64,000 nt of DNA from Erysipelothrix anatis (GCF_009828745.1 NZ_WTSX01000011.1:1-64000), one strand, 5' to 3'. Shown: positions 1 to 7,628, numbered from the stretch's first letter. Numbers and translations: made by a program. The notes: generated by a model from the sequence alone, not told the origin.

Positions 1-39
1 CATTTTTATCTCATAACTATGCATAATCCGTGTTCCCAT
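1..39 (-). CDS. 5' end of an unidentified gene running off the left edge
   Basis: On the minus strand a GGGAGG ribosome site (about positions 47-52) is followed seven bases later by ATG at 39-37. Thirteen codons (MGTRIMHSYEIKM) stay open to the window edge. The strong ribosome site is the main evidence. Nothing can be said about function from 13 residues. The site lies inside a possible pairing between AAAACCTC-type sequence at 86-93 and its complement at 43-50, so initiation could be controlled by RNA folding. Confidence 0.45.
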   Translation of the reverse strand, partial: MGTRIMHSYEIKM

Positions 40-99
40 AAGAAAACCTCCCGTATTGAATCATTTTACAATAATTCGTTTACAAGAGGTTTTTTCTTG

Positions 100-160
100 A
101 GTCCCAAGGAACTAGGTCAGTTCCAATAGAGGGTTTCTTTTTATGTCGTGACATAAAAAA
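100..160. other. Run of short hairpins between the left-edge gene and the structured RNA
   Basis: Two perfect short inverted repeats are visible: GGAACT/AGTTCC (108-113 with 119-124) and TTTATGTC/GACATAAA (about 140-147 with 150-157). No open reading frame with a ribosome site was found here. The stretch lies on the path of any minus-strand transcript that reads from the structured element at 154-301 into the left-edge gene, so it may be part of that leader. No known RNA family was recognised. Confidence 0.3.
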
Positions 161-301
161 AGGAGTTCGACTCCTTGCTTTTATAGTTAGTCTATCAATA
201 GAGATTGATATGAAGAAGATAGACTAAGCGGAAGTTCAATTGGAGATTGATTCTATTATGCATGTAATGGCACTTACATGGATATTATTATAAGACTTCC
301 G
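154..301 (-). ncRNA. Candidate structured RNA or cis-regulatory leader ending in a terminator
   Basis: Read on the minus strand, this stretch folds into an ordered set of helices. A closing stem CGGAAGT/ACTTCCG (301-295 with 235-229) encloses a hairpin CATGTAA/TTACATG (280-274 with 267-261). Next comes a nine-pair stem TAGTCTATC/GATAGACTA (226-218 with 196-188). Last is AAGGAGT/ACTCCTT (176-160) followed by a run of seven or more U, a typical intrinsic terminator. No coding frame fits. A gene start lies downstream at position 39, so it could be a riboswitch-like or attenuating leader, or a free small RNA. No known family was recognised, and the promoter is not clear. Confidence 0.45.
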
Positions 302-433
302 AAAGTTATTGTTCTAACGCCTACCAAAACATTAGATACGATTTAACTTACATGATTATTATACACAATATTTGAGAGAAAACATAACAAATGACTATGG
401 TTTGATAATAATTTATTAAAAATGGTCTAAAAC

Positions 434-461
434 AATAAAAAAAGCAACGTTTCAACGTTAC
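434..461 (-). terminator. Intrinsic terminator of msrA
   Basis: On the minus strand a GTAACGTT-GAA-ACGTTGC-type hairpin (444-461) is followed by a run of U (434-443). It lies just downstream of the msrA stop codon. Confidence 0.8.
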
Positions 462-478
462 TTTGTGAAAAATATACC

Positions 479-1003
479 TTACTTTATATAATTATCTTTC
501 AACTCATCGGCATTTGCGACACTAAAGTCAACATGGCAATACCCACCAGGGTTTACATTTAGATAAAGTTGATGCTCATCTTCCGCGATTGTAAAGTTTT
601 CGAGAGCCTGAACTTCAACTGCAAGTGGACCATCAATAGATGATGCAAGCGTCGCAATTGTCGTCTCTATAATGTTTCGGTCGTTATCATCAGTATAGTA
701 AATACCGGTACGATATTGAGTACCAATGTCATTGCCTTGGCGGTTTATGGATGTTGGGTCGATAATTCGGAAGAGGTGGTCAATAATTGCATTTAATGGA
801 AGAATAGTGGGATTATAAACAAGTTCGACCGTTTCTGTATGTCCAGTTGTACCTGAACACACGTCGCGATACGATACACCATCACGGATACCGTTGGCGT
901 ATCCAACTTTGGTATTCACTGTACCTTTGAGGCGTCTAAAGTATTCTTCCACACCCCAGAAGCAACCACCAGCTAAATAAATTTTTTGTGTTGTATTGGA
1001 CAT
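479..1003 (-). CDS. msrA: Peptide methionine sulfoxide reductase MsrA
   Basis: MsrA reduces the S-epimer of methionine sulfoxide in proteins and so repairs oxidative damage in the cytoplasm, using thioredoxin as the usual electron donor. The family hallmark GCFWG is at about residues 13-17, with the catalytic Cys at 14. It is followed by the typical VEEYFRRLKG and GYANG segments and by GHTETVELVYNP. The length (174-175 residues) is that of a single-domain MsrA, and there is no fused MsrB domain. Two adjacent ATG codons are possible. The second, at 1003, sits seven bases from the AGGAGG site and is preferred over the one at 1006, which is only four bases away. A terminator follows. A structured RNA with its own promoter and terminator lies immediately upstream on the same strand (1066-1168) and may be its leader. 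Confidence 0.93.
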   Translation of the reverse strand: MSNTTQKIYLAGGCFWGVEEYFRRLKGTVNTKVGYANGIRDGVSYRDVCSGTTGHTETVELVYNPTILPLNAIIDHLFRIIDPTSINRQGNDIGTQYRTGIYYTDDNDRNIIETTIATLASSIDGPLAVEVQALENFTIAEDEHQLYLNVNPGGYCHVDFSVANADELKDNYIK

Positions 1004-1065
1004 CATGTATCCTCCTTTTCAAAGATTGTAGCACAAAGGCAATCCTTGCATAGACATTTCGCTCA

Positions 1066-1168
1066 TAAAAAAAGAGGTCGTAATGACCTCAATGAGGGCT
1101 CAGTGGTCTAGGCTGGCCGTTCTCAAATACCAGTGATGGAGATCCTAGGTACTTGCCGAGCATGCGCT
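1066..1168 (-). ncRNA. Candidate structured small RNA or leader upstream of msrA
   Basis: A -10 box TATAAT (1180-1175 on the minus strand) is followed about seven bases later by roughly 100 nt with nested complementary segments: GCTC with GAGC, CTAGG with CCTAG, and TCTC with GAGA. A separate 5' hairpin GAGC-GCAT-GCTC precedes them. It ends in a perfect terminator, GAGGTC-GTAAT-GACCTC plus a U run (1090-1066). No reading frame fits. msrA starts 60 nt further on, so this is either an independent small RNA or a terminator-type leader of msrA. It contains ATGCTCGG and CACTGAGCCC, which resemble conserved 6S RNA segments, but their order is opposite to 6S. It was not assigned to any family. Confidence 0.55.
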
Positions 1169-1174
1169 CTTGGT

Positions 1175-1180
1175 ATTATA
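1175..1180 (-). promoter_or_regulatory. -10 box for the structured RNA upstream of msrA
   Basis: TATAAT on the minus strand lies seven bases upstream of the first structured segment. A TTGACG element exists further upstream but at 23 bases spacing, so the -35 box is weak or absent. Confidence 0.5.
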
Positions 1181-1276
1181 CTATCCTTTAAGTATCTAGT
1201 TTTCGTCAATGATTCGTTAAATTTAGGTTAATTTGGATAAATTATGATACAATTTGAAACAACTTGGAGGTTTTCT

Positions 1277-2014
1277 ATGAAAAGTGAATTAATCAATTTT
1301 AGAGATTTTGGTGGGTATCCGACACAGGATGGCCGTTTTATTAAAGAAGCAATCTTTTTCCGTTGTGGGTCGTATCGTGATCTCACTGAGGAAGATCGTG
1401 ACTATATCCGTTCGTTAAATATACAAAACTTATGTGACTACCGAGAAGTGAGCGAACTTGATCGCGACGAACTTCGCGAAACGTTTGCTAAGAAAGTTTA
1501 TACTATTTCGGCATCAGAACATCTTGGCGGTTTTGAAGATGATAAGAATCTTCCCTACACAGCATTGTCATCGGAAGATATGGAAGTCTTCTATACTAAA
1601 TTAGTATTTGATAATCCGGCATACATCAATGTCTTCAAAATACTTCAAGAAGATAATTCAGTTCCTTATCTTCATAACTGTACAGCAGGTAAAGATCGGA
1701 CAGGTGTTGGTACGGCACTCATTCAGTTAGCGCTTGGAATGAGTGAAGAAGATGTCCTCTTTGATTTCTTGAAATCAATTCAAGCCTTTGATGCGATTGT
1801 GGAGAACGAAGTCCGTCGCTTGAAATATGGTCGTAGCATTGAAACTTTATATCACAAAATGCCAGGCTTAATTGTGAAACCTTCGTACTTAAATGCAGCA
1901 CTTGATACTATCAAAGCAAAGCATGGAACTTATGATGCATACTTCGAAGCAGAGTATGGATTAACAGCAGAAAAAATCGCGGTACTTCGTGAGCGTTTCA
2001 CAGAAACACGTTAA
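1277..2014 (+). CDS. Tyrosine-protein phosphatase, dual-specificity-like fold
   Basis: A protein of 245 residues with the phosphatase P-loop HNCTAGKDRTG. The nucleophile Cys is at residue 135 and the phosphate-binding Arg at 141 (CX5R). The N-terminal INFRDFGGY and FRCGSYRDLTEEDRDYI segments are typical of the bacterial tyrosine phosphatase family that includes LipA-like and MptpB-like enzymes. These act on phosphotyrosine, phosphoserine or phosphoinositides. The substrate cannot be deduced here. The start at 1277 is chosen because GGAGG sits seven bases upstream; an in-frame ATG at 1244 has no ribosome site. No signal peptide is present, so it is probably cytoplasmic. It is a single-gene transcription unit closed by its own terminator at 2013-2036. 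Confidence 0.85.
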   Translation: MKSELINFRDFGGYPTQDGRFIKEAIFFRCGSYRDLTEEDRDYIRSLNIQNLCDYREVSELDRDELRETFAKKVYTISASEHLGGFEDDKNLPYTALSSEDMEVFYTKLVFDNPAYINVFKILQEDNSVPYLHNCTAGKDRTGVGTALIQLALGMSEEDVLFDFLKSIQAFDAIVENEVRRLKYGRSIETLYHKMPGLIVKPSYLNAALDTIKAKHGTYDAYFEAEYGLTAEKIAVLRERFTETR

Positions 2015-2036
2015 AAGACATCTTCGGATGTCTTTT
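2013..2036 (+). terminator. Terminator of the tyrosine phosphatase gene
   Basis: AAAAGACATC-TTCG-GATGTCTTTT is a perfect ten-pair hairpin with a UUCG loop and a trailing U-rich tail. It begins inside the stop codon. Confidence 0.85.
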
Positions 2037-2040
2037 CTTA

Positions 2041-2066
2041 TATAAAAACACTCCCGAAGGAGTGTT
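2041..2066 (-). terminator. Terminator of the nrdD-nrdG operon
   Basis: AACACTCC-CGAA-GGAGTGTT (2047-2066) is followed on the minus strand by UUUUUAUA. The stem overlaps the nrdG stop codon. Confidence 0.8.
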
Positions 2067-2610
2067 AAATAAAGATATCATGATCTCGGTCTGATTCATC
2101 CTCAACGGGATCAACAAAGACTGTTGAGACAACAACTTTTCCAGCTGCAAGAGATTGTGGGACATCGATAATTCGTTGATTTGACGAACCACGAAAGAGT
2201 GCAGCCATGCTTTTCTTACGAATCATAAACCGTCCATCAATTAGAATATCCAAACAGCCTAGGAATTTTTGAACATAAGGATCTTGATGTCGCATAAGGG
2301 CTTCATATTTAAAACCTGTGTAGGACCAAAGGTTGTACCCTTCTTCTTTGAGTCTTTTTGCAATTAGATACAATGCCTCTGCTTGAATAAAGGGTTCACC
2401 GCCGGAAAATGTAACTTTACCAAGATTAGCATCTAAAACTTGAGTAATCACATCTTCAACTGCGATAAGTTCACCACCATCATACGGTATCGATTTTTGA
2501 TTGTGGCAACCAGGGCAATTATGAGGACATCCTTGTGTGAAAATTACAGAACGGATGCCTTCCCCATCAACAATTGAATCTGAAATGAAGGATGAAAGTC
2601 TTATGTTCAT
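2065..2610 (-). CDS. nrdG: Anaerobic ribonucleotide reductase activating enzyme NrdG
   Basis: A radical-SAM activase that generates the glycyl radical on NrdD. The radical-SAM cluster motif is seen as QGCPHNCPGCHN at about residues 27-38, in the CX3CX2C spacing typical of NrdG and pyruvate formate-lyase activases. KVTFSGGEPF follows at the SAM-binding position. The length of 181 residues is normal. The start codon overlaps the end of nrdD by four bases (ATGA-type overlap), so translation is coupled and the two proteins are made together. A terminator overlaps its stop codon. It works only under anaerobic or microaerobic conditions, when class III reductase supplies deoxynucleotides. Confidence 0.95.
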   Translation of the reverse strand: MNIRLSSFISDSIVDGEGIRSVIFTQGCPHNCPGCHNQKSIPYDGGELIAVEDVITQVLDANLGKVTFSGGEPFIQAEALYLIAKRLKEEGYNLWSYTGFKYEALMRHQDPYVQKFLGCLDILIDGRFMIRKKSMAALFRGSSNQRIIDVPQSLAAGKVVVSTVFVDPVEDESDRDHDIFI

Positions 2611-4934
2611 AGACTATGTTTTACACGTTCACTTTCTTCTGAACGTTTCGCATCATTGAAACGGTCCAGTGTTCCGACGAGGTATCCGGTGATACGACGG
2701 ATGCGTTCGAAACCGTAATCTCCCTCAGATTCGTGACGGCCACAGCTTGGGCATTCGTCATTAATAATTCCAGTATAACCGCATGCTGGATCACGATCTA
2801 CCGGGTGGTTAATCGCACCATAACCGATTTCAGAATCGTGCATCATACGTACAACTTCCTCAAATGCTTCAAGGTTTTGTGTCGTATCGCCATCGAGTTC
2901 CACATAACTGATGTGACCGCCGTTTGTGAGTGCGTGATACGGTGCTTCGATTGCGAGTTTGTCTTTGATTGAAATGTCATAATAAACGGGTACATGGAAT
3001 GAATTGGTGTAGAAGGAGCGATCTGTTACATCCTCGATACTTCCAAAAATCGAACGATCAATACTTACGAAACGTCCGGATAAACCTTCAGCAGGTGTTG
3101 CAATTAATGAGAAGTTGAGGTGTGTTTCTTCGGTAAAGGCATCGGCACGATCACGCATATGTTGAATGATTTCTAATCCAAGACGCTGTGCTTCTGCGCT
3201 TTCTCCGTGATGTTGCCCAATTAATGCTTTCAAGCATTCAGCAAGTCCGATGAATCCAAACGCGAGCGATCCATGTTTCAATACTTTATGTAAGTTATCT
3301 TTTGGTTTTAGTGATTTTGAGTTTTTCCAAACGCCTTGTCCTAATAAGAACTTAAAGTTTGCGACTGATTTTCCACATTGAATACGGTAACGTTCAAGAA
3401 GTTGATACTTTGTAAGATCAATGAGGTGATCCAATTCTTCATAGAAGCCTTCAATGTCTGGAGTTTCATGCGTAAGAATTCCGTGTTTGATTCCTAAGCG
3501 AACAAGGTTAATGGAGGTAAAGCTCAGGTTACCACGACCAATTACTTCTTCGTTTTCGGGGTCATTGATATCACTCATGACACGGGTACGACATCCCATA
3601 TACGTAATCTCTGTTTCATAGCGGCCTTCTTTATAATATTGTTTATTGAAGGGACTATCGATGAATGAGAAGTTAGGGAATAGACGCTTAGCGGAAACTT
3701 TAATAGCAAGTTTGAAAAGATCATAGTTAATATCTTCTGGGAAGTAGTTAACACCTTCTTTTACTTTGAAAATGGCAATTGGGAAAATTGGTGTTTCGCC
3801 TTTTCCAAGACCTTTGTCGAGTGCTTTAAGATAATTCTCGACAACCATCCGACCTTCAGGAGTAATATCTGTACCAAAGTTTATTGAACTAAATGGTACT
3901 TGTGCACCTGCACGTGAATGCATGGTATTTAAATTGTGGATAAATGCTTCCATGGCTTGGAAGGTAATACGGTCTGTAACACGTAGCGCTTTATCATACG
4001 CTTTATCAATAATTTGAAGAGACTTTTCGTCATCTTTAACGAATTTACTGAAATCTTTGGTGTCAATTGTGAGTGAATCTAATTTGTCGATATGTTTAAT
4101 GATGCCTTTAATATCGGCAGCTTCAAGTAAATCGGCAATTTCAAGGAAGTCATAAACACGTTGTTTGAGTTGCTTCTTGAAAGTGAGGAGGACGCCAGGC
4201 GCCATGTAATGATCAAAGGCAGGGATACTTTGTCCACCATGTTGATCATTTTGGTTTGATTGAATCGCAATAGCTGCAAGTGCGGTATACGACATAATGT
4301 CTCGTGGCGAACGGAGATGACCGTGTCCTGTTGAGAATCCATTTTCGAAAAGTTGTTCGAGGTTGATTTGGTTACAGGTAGTTGTTCCCATTGGAAGGAA
4401 GTCCATATCATGAATATGAATTTGACCAGAGTCATGGGCTTCATAAAAATCTTCATCCATTTGATAGGCTTTCGCAAATTCTTTAGAAATGGTCGAGCCA
4501 AATTGGAGCATCATGCCCATTGGACTGTTTCCATCAACGTTGGCATTTTCACGTTTATCGTCATTATCAATGGCTTCTTTTTGGTTCAATTTTTCAATCG
4601 CTTTCAGAAATTTGTGTTGTTTTGAAATAAAAATCTTACGGGATTCGTTACGACGGTTTCGATAGGACGCAAAGGACTCGTAAACATCCGTAAAGTTTTG
4701 ACGCAACAATTCACGCTCAATTAAATCCTGAATGTGTTCAATCGAGATATACTCTTCACGTTTAGATAGTTCTTCGATTTGCGTCAATACAGCATTATAG
4801 ACGTGGTTAACATCATCGCCGCTATACTTGTCAGACTCTAATGAGTCAAAGCCTTTTTTGATTGCAACTGCAATCTTTTCACCATTAAATTTGGCCTTTT
4901 GGTTGTCACGTTTTAAGATAATTATGTTAGTCAT
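2607..4934 (-). CDS. nrdD: Anaerobic ribonucleoside-triphosphate reductase NrdD
   Basis: Class III ribonucleotide reductase, 775 residues, converting NTPs to dNTPs with a glycyl radical and formate as reductant in the family. An ATP-cone allosteric domain occupies about residues 5-95. The catalytic barrel contains GCRTR and similar conserved segments. The C-terminus carries the glycyl-radical site RRITGY, with Gly about residue 750. A zinc site precedes it, and only three of the usual four cysteines are visible here (about C718, C728, C731). The partner activase gene nrdG overlaps its 3' end. A GGGAGG ribosome site fixes the start. It is divergent from the small XRE regulator at 5100, and the 165-bp intergenic region carries a palindrome that could regulate one or both. 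No NrdR-type box was recognised. Confidence 0.96.
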   Translation of the reverse strand: MTNIIILKRDNQKAKFNGEKIAVAIKKGFDSLESDKYSGDDVNHVYNAVLTQIEELSKREEYISIEHIQDLIERELLRQNFTDVYESFASYRNRRNESRKIFISKQHKFLKAIEKLNQKEAIDNDDKRENANVDGNSPMGMMLQFGSTISKEFAKAYQMDEDFYEAHDSGQIHIHDMDFLPMGTTTCNQINLEQLFENGFSTGHGHLRSPRDIMSYTALAAIAIQSNQNDQHGGQSIPAFDHYMAPGVLLTFKKQLKQRVYDFLEIADLLEAADIKGIIKHIDKLDSLTIDTKDFSKFVKDDEKSLQIIDKAYDKALRVTDRITFQAMEAFIHNLNTMHSRAGAQVPFSSINFGTDITPEGRMVVENYLKALDKGLGKGETPIFPIAIFKVKEGVNYFPEDINYDLFKLAIKVSAKRLFPNFSFIDSPFNKQYYKEGRYETEITYMGCRTRVMSDINDPENEEVIGRGNLSFTSINLVRLGIKHGILTHETPDIEGFYEELDHLIDLTKYQLLERYRIQCGKSVANFKFLLGQGVWKNSKSLKPKDNLHKVLKHGSLAFGFIGLAECLKALIGQHHGESAEAQRLGLEIIQHMRDRADAFTEETHLNFSLIATPAEGLSGRFVSIDRSIFGSIEDVTDRSFYTNSFHVPVYYDISIKDKLAIEAPYHALTNGGHISYVELDGDTTQNLEAFEEVVRMMHDSEIGYGAINHPVDRDPACGYTGIINDECPSCGRHESEGDYGFERIRRITGYLVGTLDRFNDAKRSEESERVKHSL

Positions 4935-5037
4935 GTAGTGCGACCCTCCCTAATGTATCTATCATAAATAATTAAAAATAAAAAGGCTATCAAATCTCGG
5001 GTGTAAATCGTTAGTACATCATTTCACAAACTTTAAA

Positions 5038-5077
5038 GTTAAATATTTAACGATAAAAATTAAACTTATGCTATACT
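5038..5077 (+). promoter_or_regulatory. Promoter with palindromic operator between nrdD and the XRE gene
   Basis: A perfect 14-bp palindrome, GTTAAATATTTAAC (5038-5051), lies about 20 bases upstream of a -10 box TATACT (5072-5077). It overlaps the expected -35 position of the promoter for the XRE gene. Small Cro/CI-type regulators often bind such sites to control themselves and a divergent neighbour. That role is inferred. Confidence 0.5.
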
Positions 5078-5099
5078 TTGTTAAAGAGGAGGGGTTTTT

Positions 5100-5306
5100 A
5101 TGATTATTGTTAGGTTAGATCGGGTCATGGCAGATCGTAAAATGACACTGCGGGAACTCTCAGAGCGAACCCAAATTTCTGAGGTCAATCTTTCGAAATT
5201 AAAAAATTCAAAGGTGAAGGCAATTCGCTTCACGACTTTGAATTCGATTTGTACAGAATTGAAATGTCAGCCTCGTGACATCTTAGAGTTTGTTTACGAT
5301 ATCTAA
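5100..5306 (+). CDS. Small Cro/CI-type (XRE) transcriptional regulator
   Basis: A 68-residue protein that consists almost only of a helix-turn-helix domain. MADRKMTLRELSERTQIS leads into VNLSKLKNSKVKAIRF, followed by LNSICTELKCQPRDILEF. This is the pattern of the short YozG-type XRE family in Firmicutes. These proteins bind DNA as dimers; the target is not known. A GAGGAGGGG ribosome site and a -10 box lie just upstream, with a 14-bp palindrome overlapping the -35 region, suggesting autoregulation. It is divergent from nrdD. Its last 24 bases overlap the tail of the convergent aminotransferase gene. Confidence 0.85.
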   Translation: MIIVRLDRVMADRKMTLRELSERTQISEVNLSKLKNSKVKAIRFTTLNSICTELKCQPRDILEFVYDI

Positions 5307-6443
5307 GACACGGTCACATGCTTCGACGATGTATCGTTGTGGGCCTGCAAGGTTCATTCGTAGGAATCCTGCACCGTTGGCACCAAATGCCTCACCATCG
5401 CTTGCAAAGAAATACGCTTCAGACTCTAGTCGTTGTAATAACGTAGGGTCTTTTTTTATGACTTCTCGGAAATCCATCCAAATAAGATATGTTGCCTCAA
5501 GGGGAGAAACAATAATATCAGTTGCGGCAAAACGATCGGAAACAATTGCGGCATTTGCTTCAATTTCCTGAAGGGCTTGATCTAACCAAGGTTGTCCCTT
5601 TCGATATGCAACTTCAGCAGCTTGAATCGCAAGCGCATTTGCTCCAATGGTTCCGTAGCGCTCGCCATGATTGACGAATTGGTGACGAAGTCGTTCATCT
5701 TTAATAATAATATTAGAAATTTTTAATCCTGCGAGATTAAAAGTCTTGCTGACCGATGTACAGATGATAGCCTGTGGGTCAAGAGTCCCATAACTCACAT
5801 GTTGGTGTCCAGAGAGTGTTAAGTCGGCATGAATTTCATCAGAAATTACTGGGACATTATATTGTAGGCTAAGCGCGTGGATGCGCTCAAGCTCATTGCG
5901 TGTCCAAACACGGCCAATTGGATTATGAGGATGACACATAATCATGACAGTATTTGCAGGGTCTTTAAACTTCGCTTCAAGATCTTCAAAATCAATACTG
6001 TAGATACCGTTGTGATTGATAAGGTCCGATGTCGCTGGAATGCGATGAACTGCTTCCAACATCTTGAAAAAAGAGTGGTAGACAGGTGTCAATAAAATAA
6101 CCCCATCACCTTCAGTTGTCATAACCTCTAAAGCCATTTTAATCGCAGTAATGACACCTGGTGTTGTGATAATGTCATCACATTGAATATCGAGGTGATA
6201 GTGCTTGTGCATCCATTGGCAGACAGCCTTAGTATACGTTTCAGATGCTTTCGTATATCCTAATATATCTTCAGCCAGGTAAGTCTGTAGGGTTTGCGTA
6301 ATGATGGGGTCTGTTTGCCATTCCATTTCAGCAACCGTAAAGGGCATGATGTCCATTGCTTCAGTTTCTGGAAAAGCTTCTAACATTGCGTCCCACTTGT
6401 AACTACGCCCAAAGCGCTTAATAGCATTATGATTAAAGTTCAT
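5283..6443 (-). CDS. patB: PatB/MalY-type PLP-dependent aminotransferase (probable cystathionine beta-lyase)
   Basis: A fold-type I PLP enzyme of 386 residues. The PLP-lysine motif TSVSKTFNLAGLK is around residue 230, with CHPHNPIGRVW and ISDEIHADL just before it. The N-terminal FNHNAIKRFGRSYKWD and the MPFTVAEMEWQTDPII segment are diagnostic of the MalY/PatB subgroup. Its members cleave cystathionine or cysteine-type C-S bonds and in E. coli also modulate a regulator. The specific substrate is inferred from the subgroup. A GGAGG site upstream supports the start. It converges on the XRE gene with a short 3' overlap, and no terminator is evident between them. Confidence 0.88.
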   Translation of the reverse strand: MNFNHNAIKRFGRSYKWDAMLEAFPETEAMDIMPFTVAEMEWQTDPIITQTLQTYLAEDILGYTKASETYTKAVCQWMHKHYHLDIQCDDIITTPGVITAIKMALEVMTTEGDGVILLTPVYHSFFKMLEAVHRIPATSDLINHNGIYSIDFEDLEAKFKDPANTVMIMCHPHNPIGRVWTRNELERIHALSLQYNVPVISDEIHADLTLSGHQHVSYGTLDPQAIICTSVSKTFNLAGLKISNIIIKDERLRHQFVNHGERYGTIGANALAIQAAEVAYRKGQPWLDQALQEIEANAAIVSDRFAATDIIVSPLEATYLIWMDFREVIKKDPTLLQRLESEAYFFASDGEAFGANGAGFLRMNLAGPQRYIVEACDRVLDIVNKL

Positions 6444-6550
6444 TGTTATCGATCCTCCATAGTATCTTTATCATAACAAATATTGAGGTAAAATCGGAAG
6501 GAATTCGCATATCATGCTATACTCAAAAGGTAAGGTTTAAGGAGGTGCCG

Positions 6551-6937
6551 ATGATTCACCATCTCGAAATTTATGTAAATGATTTGCAGCGAACCCGATT
6601 GTTTTATGATCAGTTGTTCAAACTGCTAGATTATGAGTTGTATCAAACGTGGGACAAAGGATTCAGCTACCGAAAACATGGGACGTATATCGTCTTTGTG
6701 CAAGTGGAAAAGCCGTTCGAAAGTGCAGGCTATCATCGCAAACGAATAGGGCTTAACCATCTTGCATTTGGCGTTACTACACCGCAAGATGTCGATCGTA
6801 TTCGTGATGTTTTATGTAGTATGGGTGTTGTGGAATTGTATCCAGAAGCATACCCACACGCCGGTGGCGCCGACGCATACACATTTTTCTTTGAAGATCC
6901 TGACCGCATCAAGCTAGAAATTGTTGCTTGCGAATAA
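6551..6937 (+). CDS. Glyoxalase/dioxygenase superfamily (VOC) protein
   Basis: A 128-residue single-domain protein of the vicinal oxygen chelate fold. It begins IHHLEIYVNDLQRTRLFYDQLF and ends FFFEDPDRIKLEIV, the paired beta-alpha-beta-beta pattern with metal-ligand-like His and Glu at these positions. Members include glyoxalase I, dioxygenases and antibiotic-binding proteins, so the substrate is unknown. The start at 6551 is chosen because GGAGG sits directly before it. The longer frame from 6443 begins inside the divergent patB start region and has no ribosome site. A -10 box TATACT lies near 6519. It forms a single-gene unit divergent from patB. Confidence 0.85.
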   Translation: MIHHLEIYVNDLQRTRLFYDQLFKLLDYELYQTWDKGFSYRKHGTYIVFVQVEKPFESAGYHRKRIGLNHLAFGVTTPQDVDRIRDVLCSMGVVELYPEAYPHAGGADAYTFFFEDPDRIKLEIVACE

Positions 6938-6948
6938 CAGGTTCTAAT

Positions 6949-7245
6949 TTAGTGAAAAAGTGGTAGCACTGCCACGACACAGAGCATCATACGAATTCCA
7001 TGGTGAACCCAGTGAATGTGTCCTTGTTTGTACCCGTTATAGATAGCACTATCGATTATAAGTACGATCCCACCCAGCAACAGCCACCATTCTGTAGTAT
7101 TGTTGCGAATTCCTTGAATTGAACCAAGAATAATTAGTATCGAACCGAGAAGCATGGTCCATGGACCAATATGGTTCAGACGTACGTTCGTAATTGCGGA
7201 AATGCCGTGAAGTACAGCAATGATTAGAATTGGGATGTATTTCAT
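6949..7245 (-). CDS. Small integral membrane protein, MerR-linked
   Basis: 98 residues with three to four hydrophobic helices: about 1-20, 30-48, 55-70 and 82-96. There are no recognisable catalytic motifs. Its start overlaps the end of the merR gene by four bases, so it is made from the same mRNA. MerR-family genes are often followed by the gene they regulate, which makes this the likely target, perhaps a membrane stress or efflux-related protein. The family was not recognised, and the function remains unknown. Confidence 0.7.
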   Translation of the reverse strand: MKYIPILIIAVLHGISAITNVRLNHIGPWTMLLGSILIILGSIQGIRNNTTEWWLLLGGIVLIIDSAIYNGYKQGHIHWVHHGIRMMLCVVAVLPLFH

Positions 7246-7628
7246 AATGAAAAAGTCTCCTGAGTCGCCATGTGGTCTAATTTTCCAAGTATTTTATTGA
7301 TGCGTTGTTCCGCAATTTCGATATGTTGTTTTTGGATGCGTAAGGCAGATTGTTTCGCCTCGAAAAAATCCTTATATATAGCAAGGTTTTCATGGTTTAC
7401 ACGGGTGCCGTCGAGCAAATCCTCACTCGCCTGGAAGACAAAACGGATATCTCGAATCGAAAATCCCAGGCTTCGAAGTAATTGTATGTGTTCGACAAGC
7501 ACGATTTGATCATCATCAAAGTTCCAATAATGATGCATCTGTGTATAGCTTAAAAGATTTTCTTTGGTGTAGAAACGGAGTGTGTCTACACGAACGCCAG
7601 TTCGTTTTGATAATTCGCCAATTTTCAT
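7242..7628 (-). CDS. MerR-family transcriptional regulator
   Basis: 128 residues. It begins MKIGELSKRTGVRVDTLRFY, the winged-helix start of MerR proteins, followed by a wing segment (YWNFDDDQIVLVEHIQLLR) and the LGFSIRDIRF helix. A dimerisation coiled coil rich in Ala, Gln and Glu fills residues 85-125. The start at 7628 is set by an AGAGGTG ribosome site. The longer frame to 7730 would run through the promoter. There is no cysteine-rich metal loop at the C-terminus, so it is more like the AdhR/NmlR or small-ligand group than MerR or CueR. Its own promoter has the stretched 19-bp spacer typical of MerR targets, so it probably regulates itself and the downstream membrane protein. Confidence 0.88.
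   Translation of the reverse strand: MKIGELSKRTGVRVDTLRFYTKENLLSYTQMHHYWNFDDDQIVLVEHIQLLRSLGFSIRDIRFVFQASEDLLDGTRVNHENLAIYKDFFEAKQSALRIQKQHIEIAEQRINKILGKLDHMATQETFSL

Noticed and set aside
1066-1168. 6S RNA or SRP RNA for the structured element upstream of msrA
   Set aside because: Short segments resemble 6S RNA but in reversed order, the length is too small for 6S, and the SRP tetraloop motif with GGAAGCAGCC-type sequence is absent.
1998-2192. Open frame on the minus strand over the end of nrdG
   Set aside because: It overlaps two terminators and the nrdG coding sequence in another frame, with no ribosome site.
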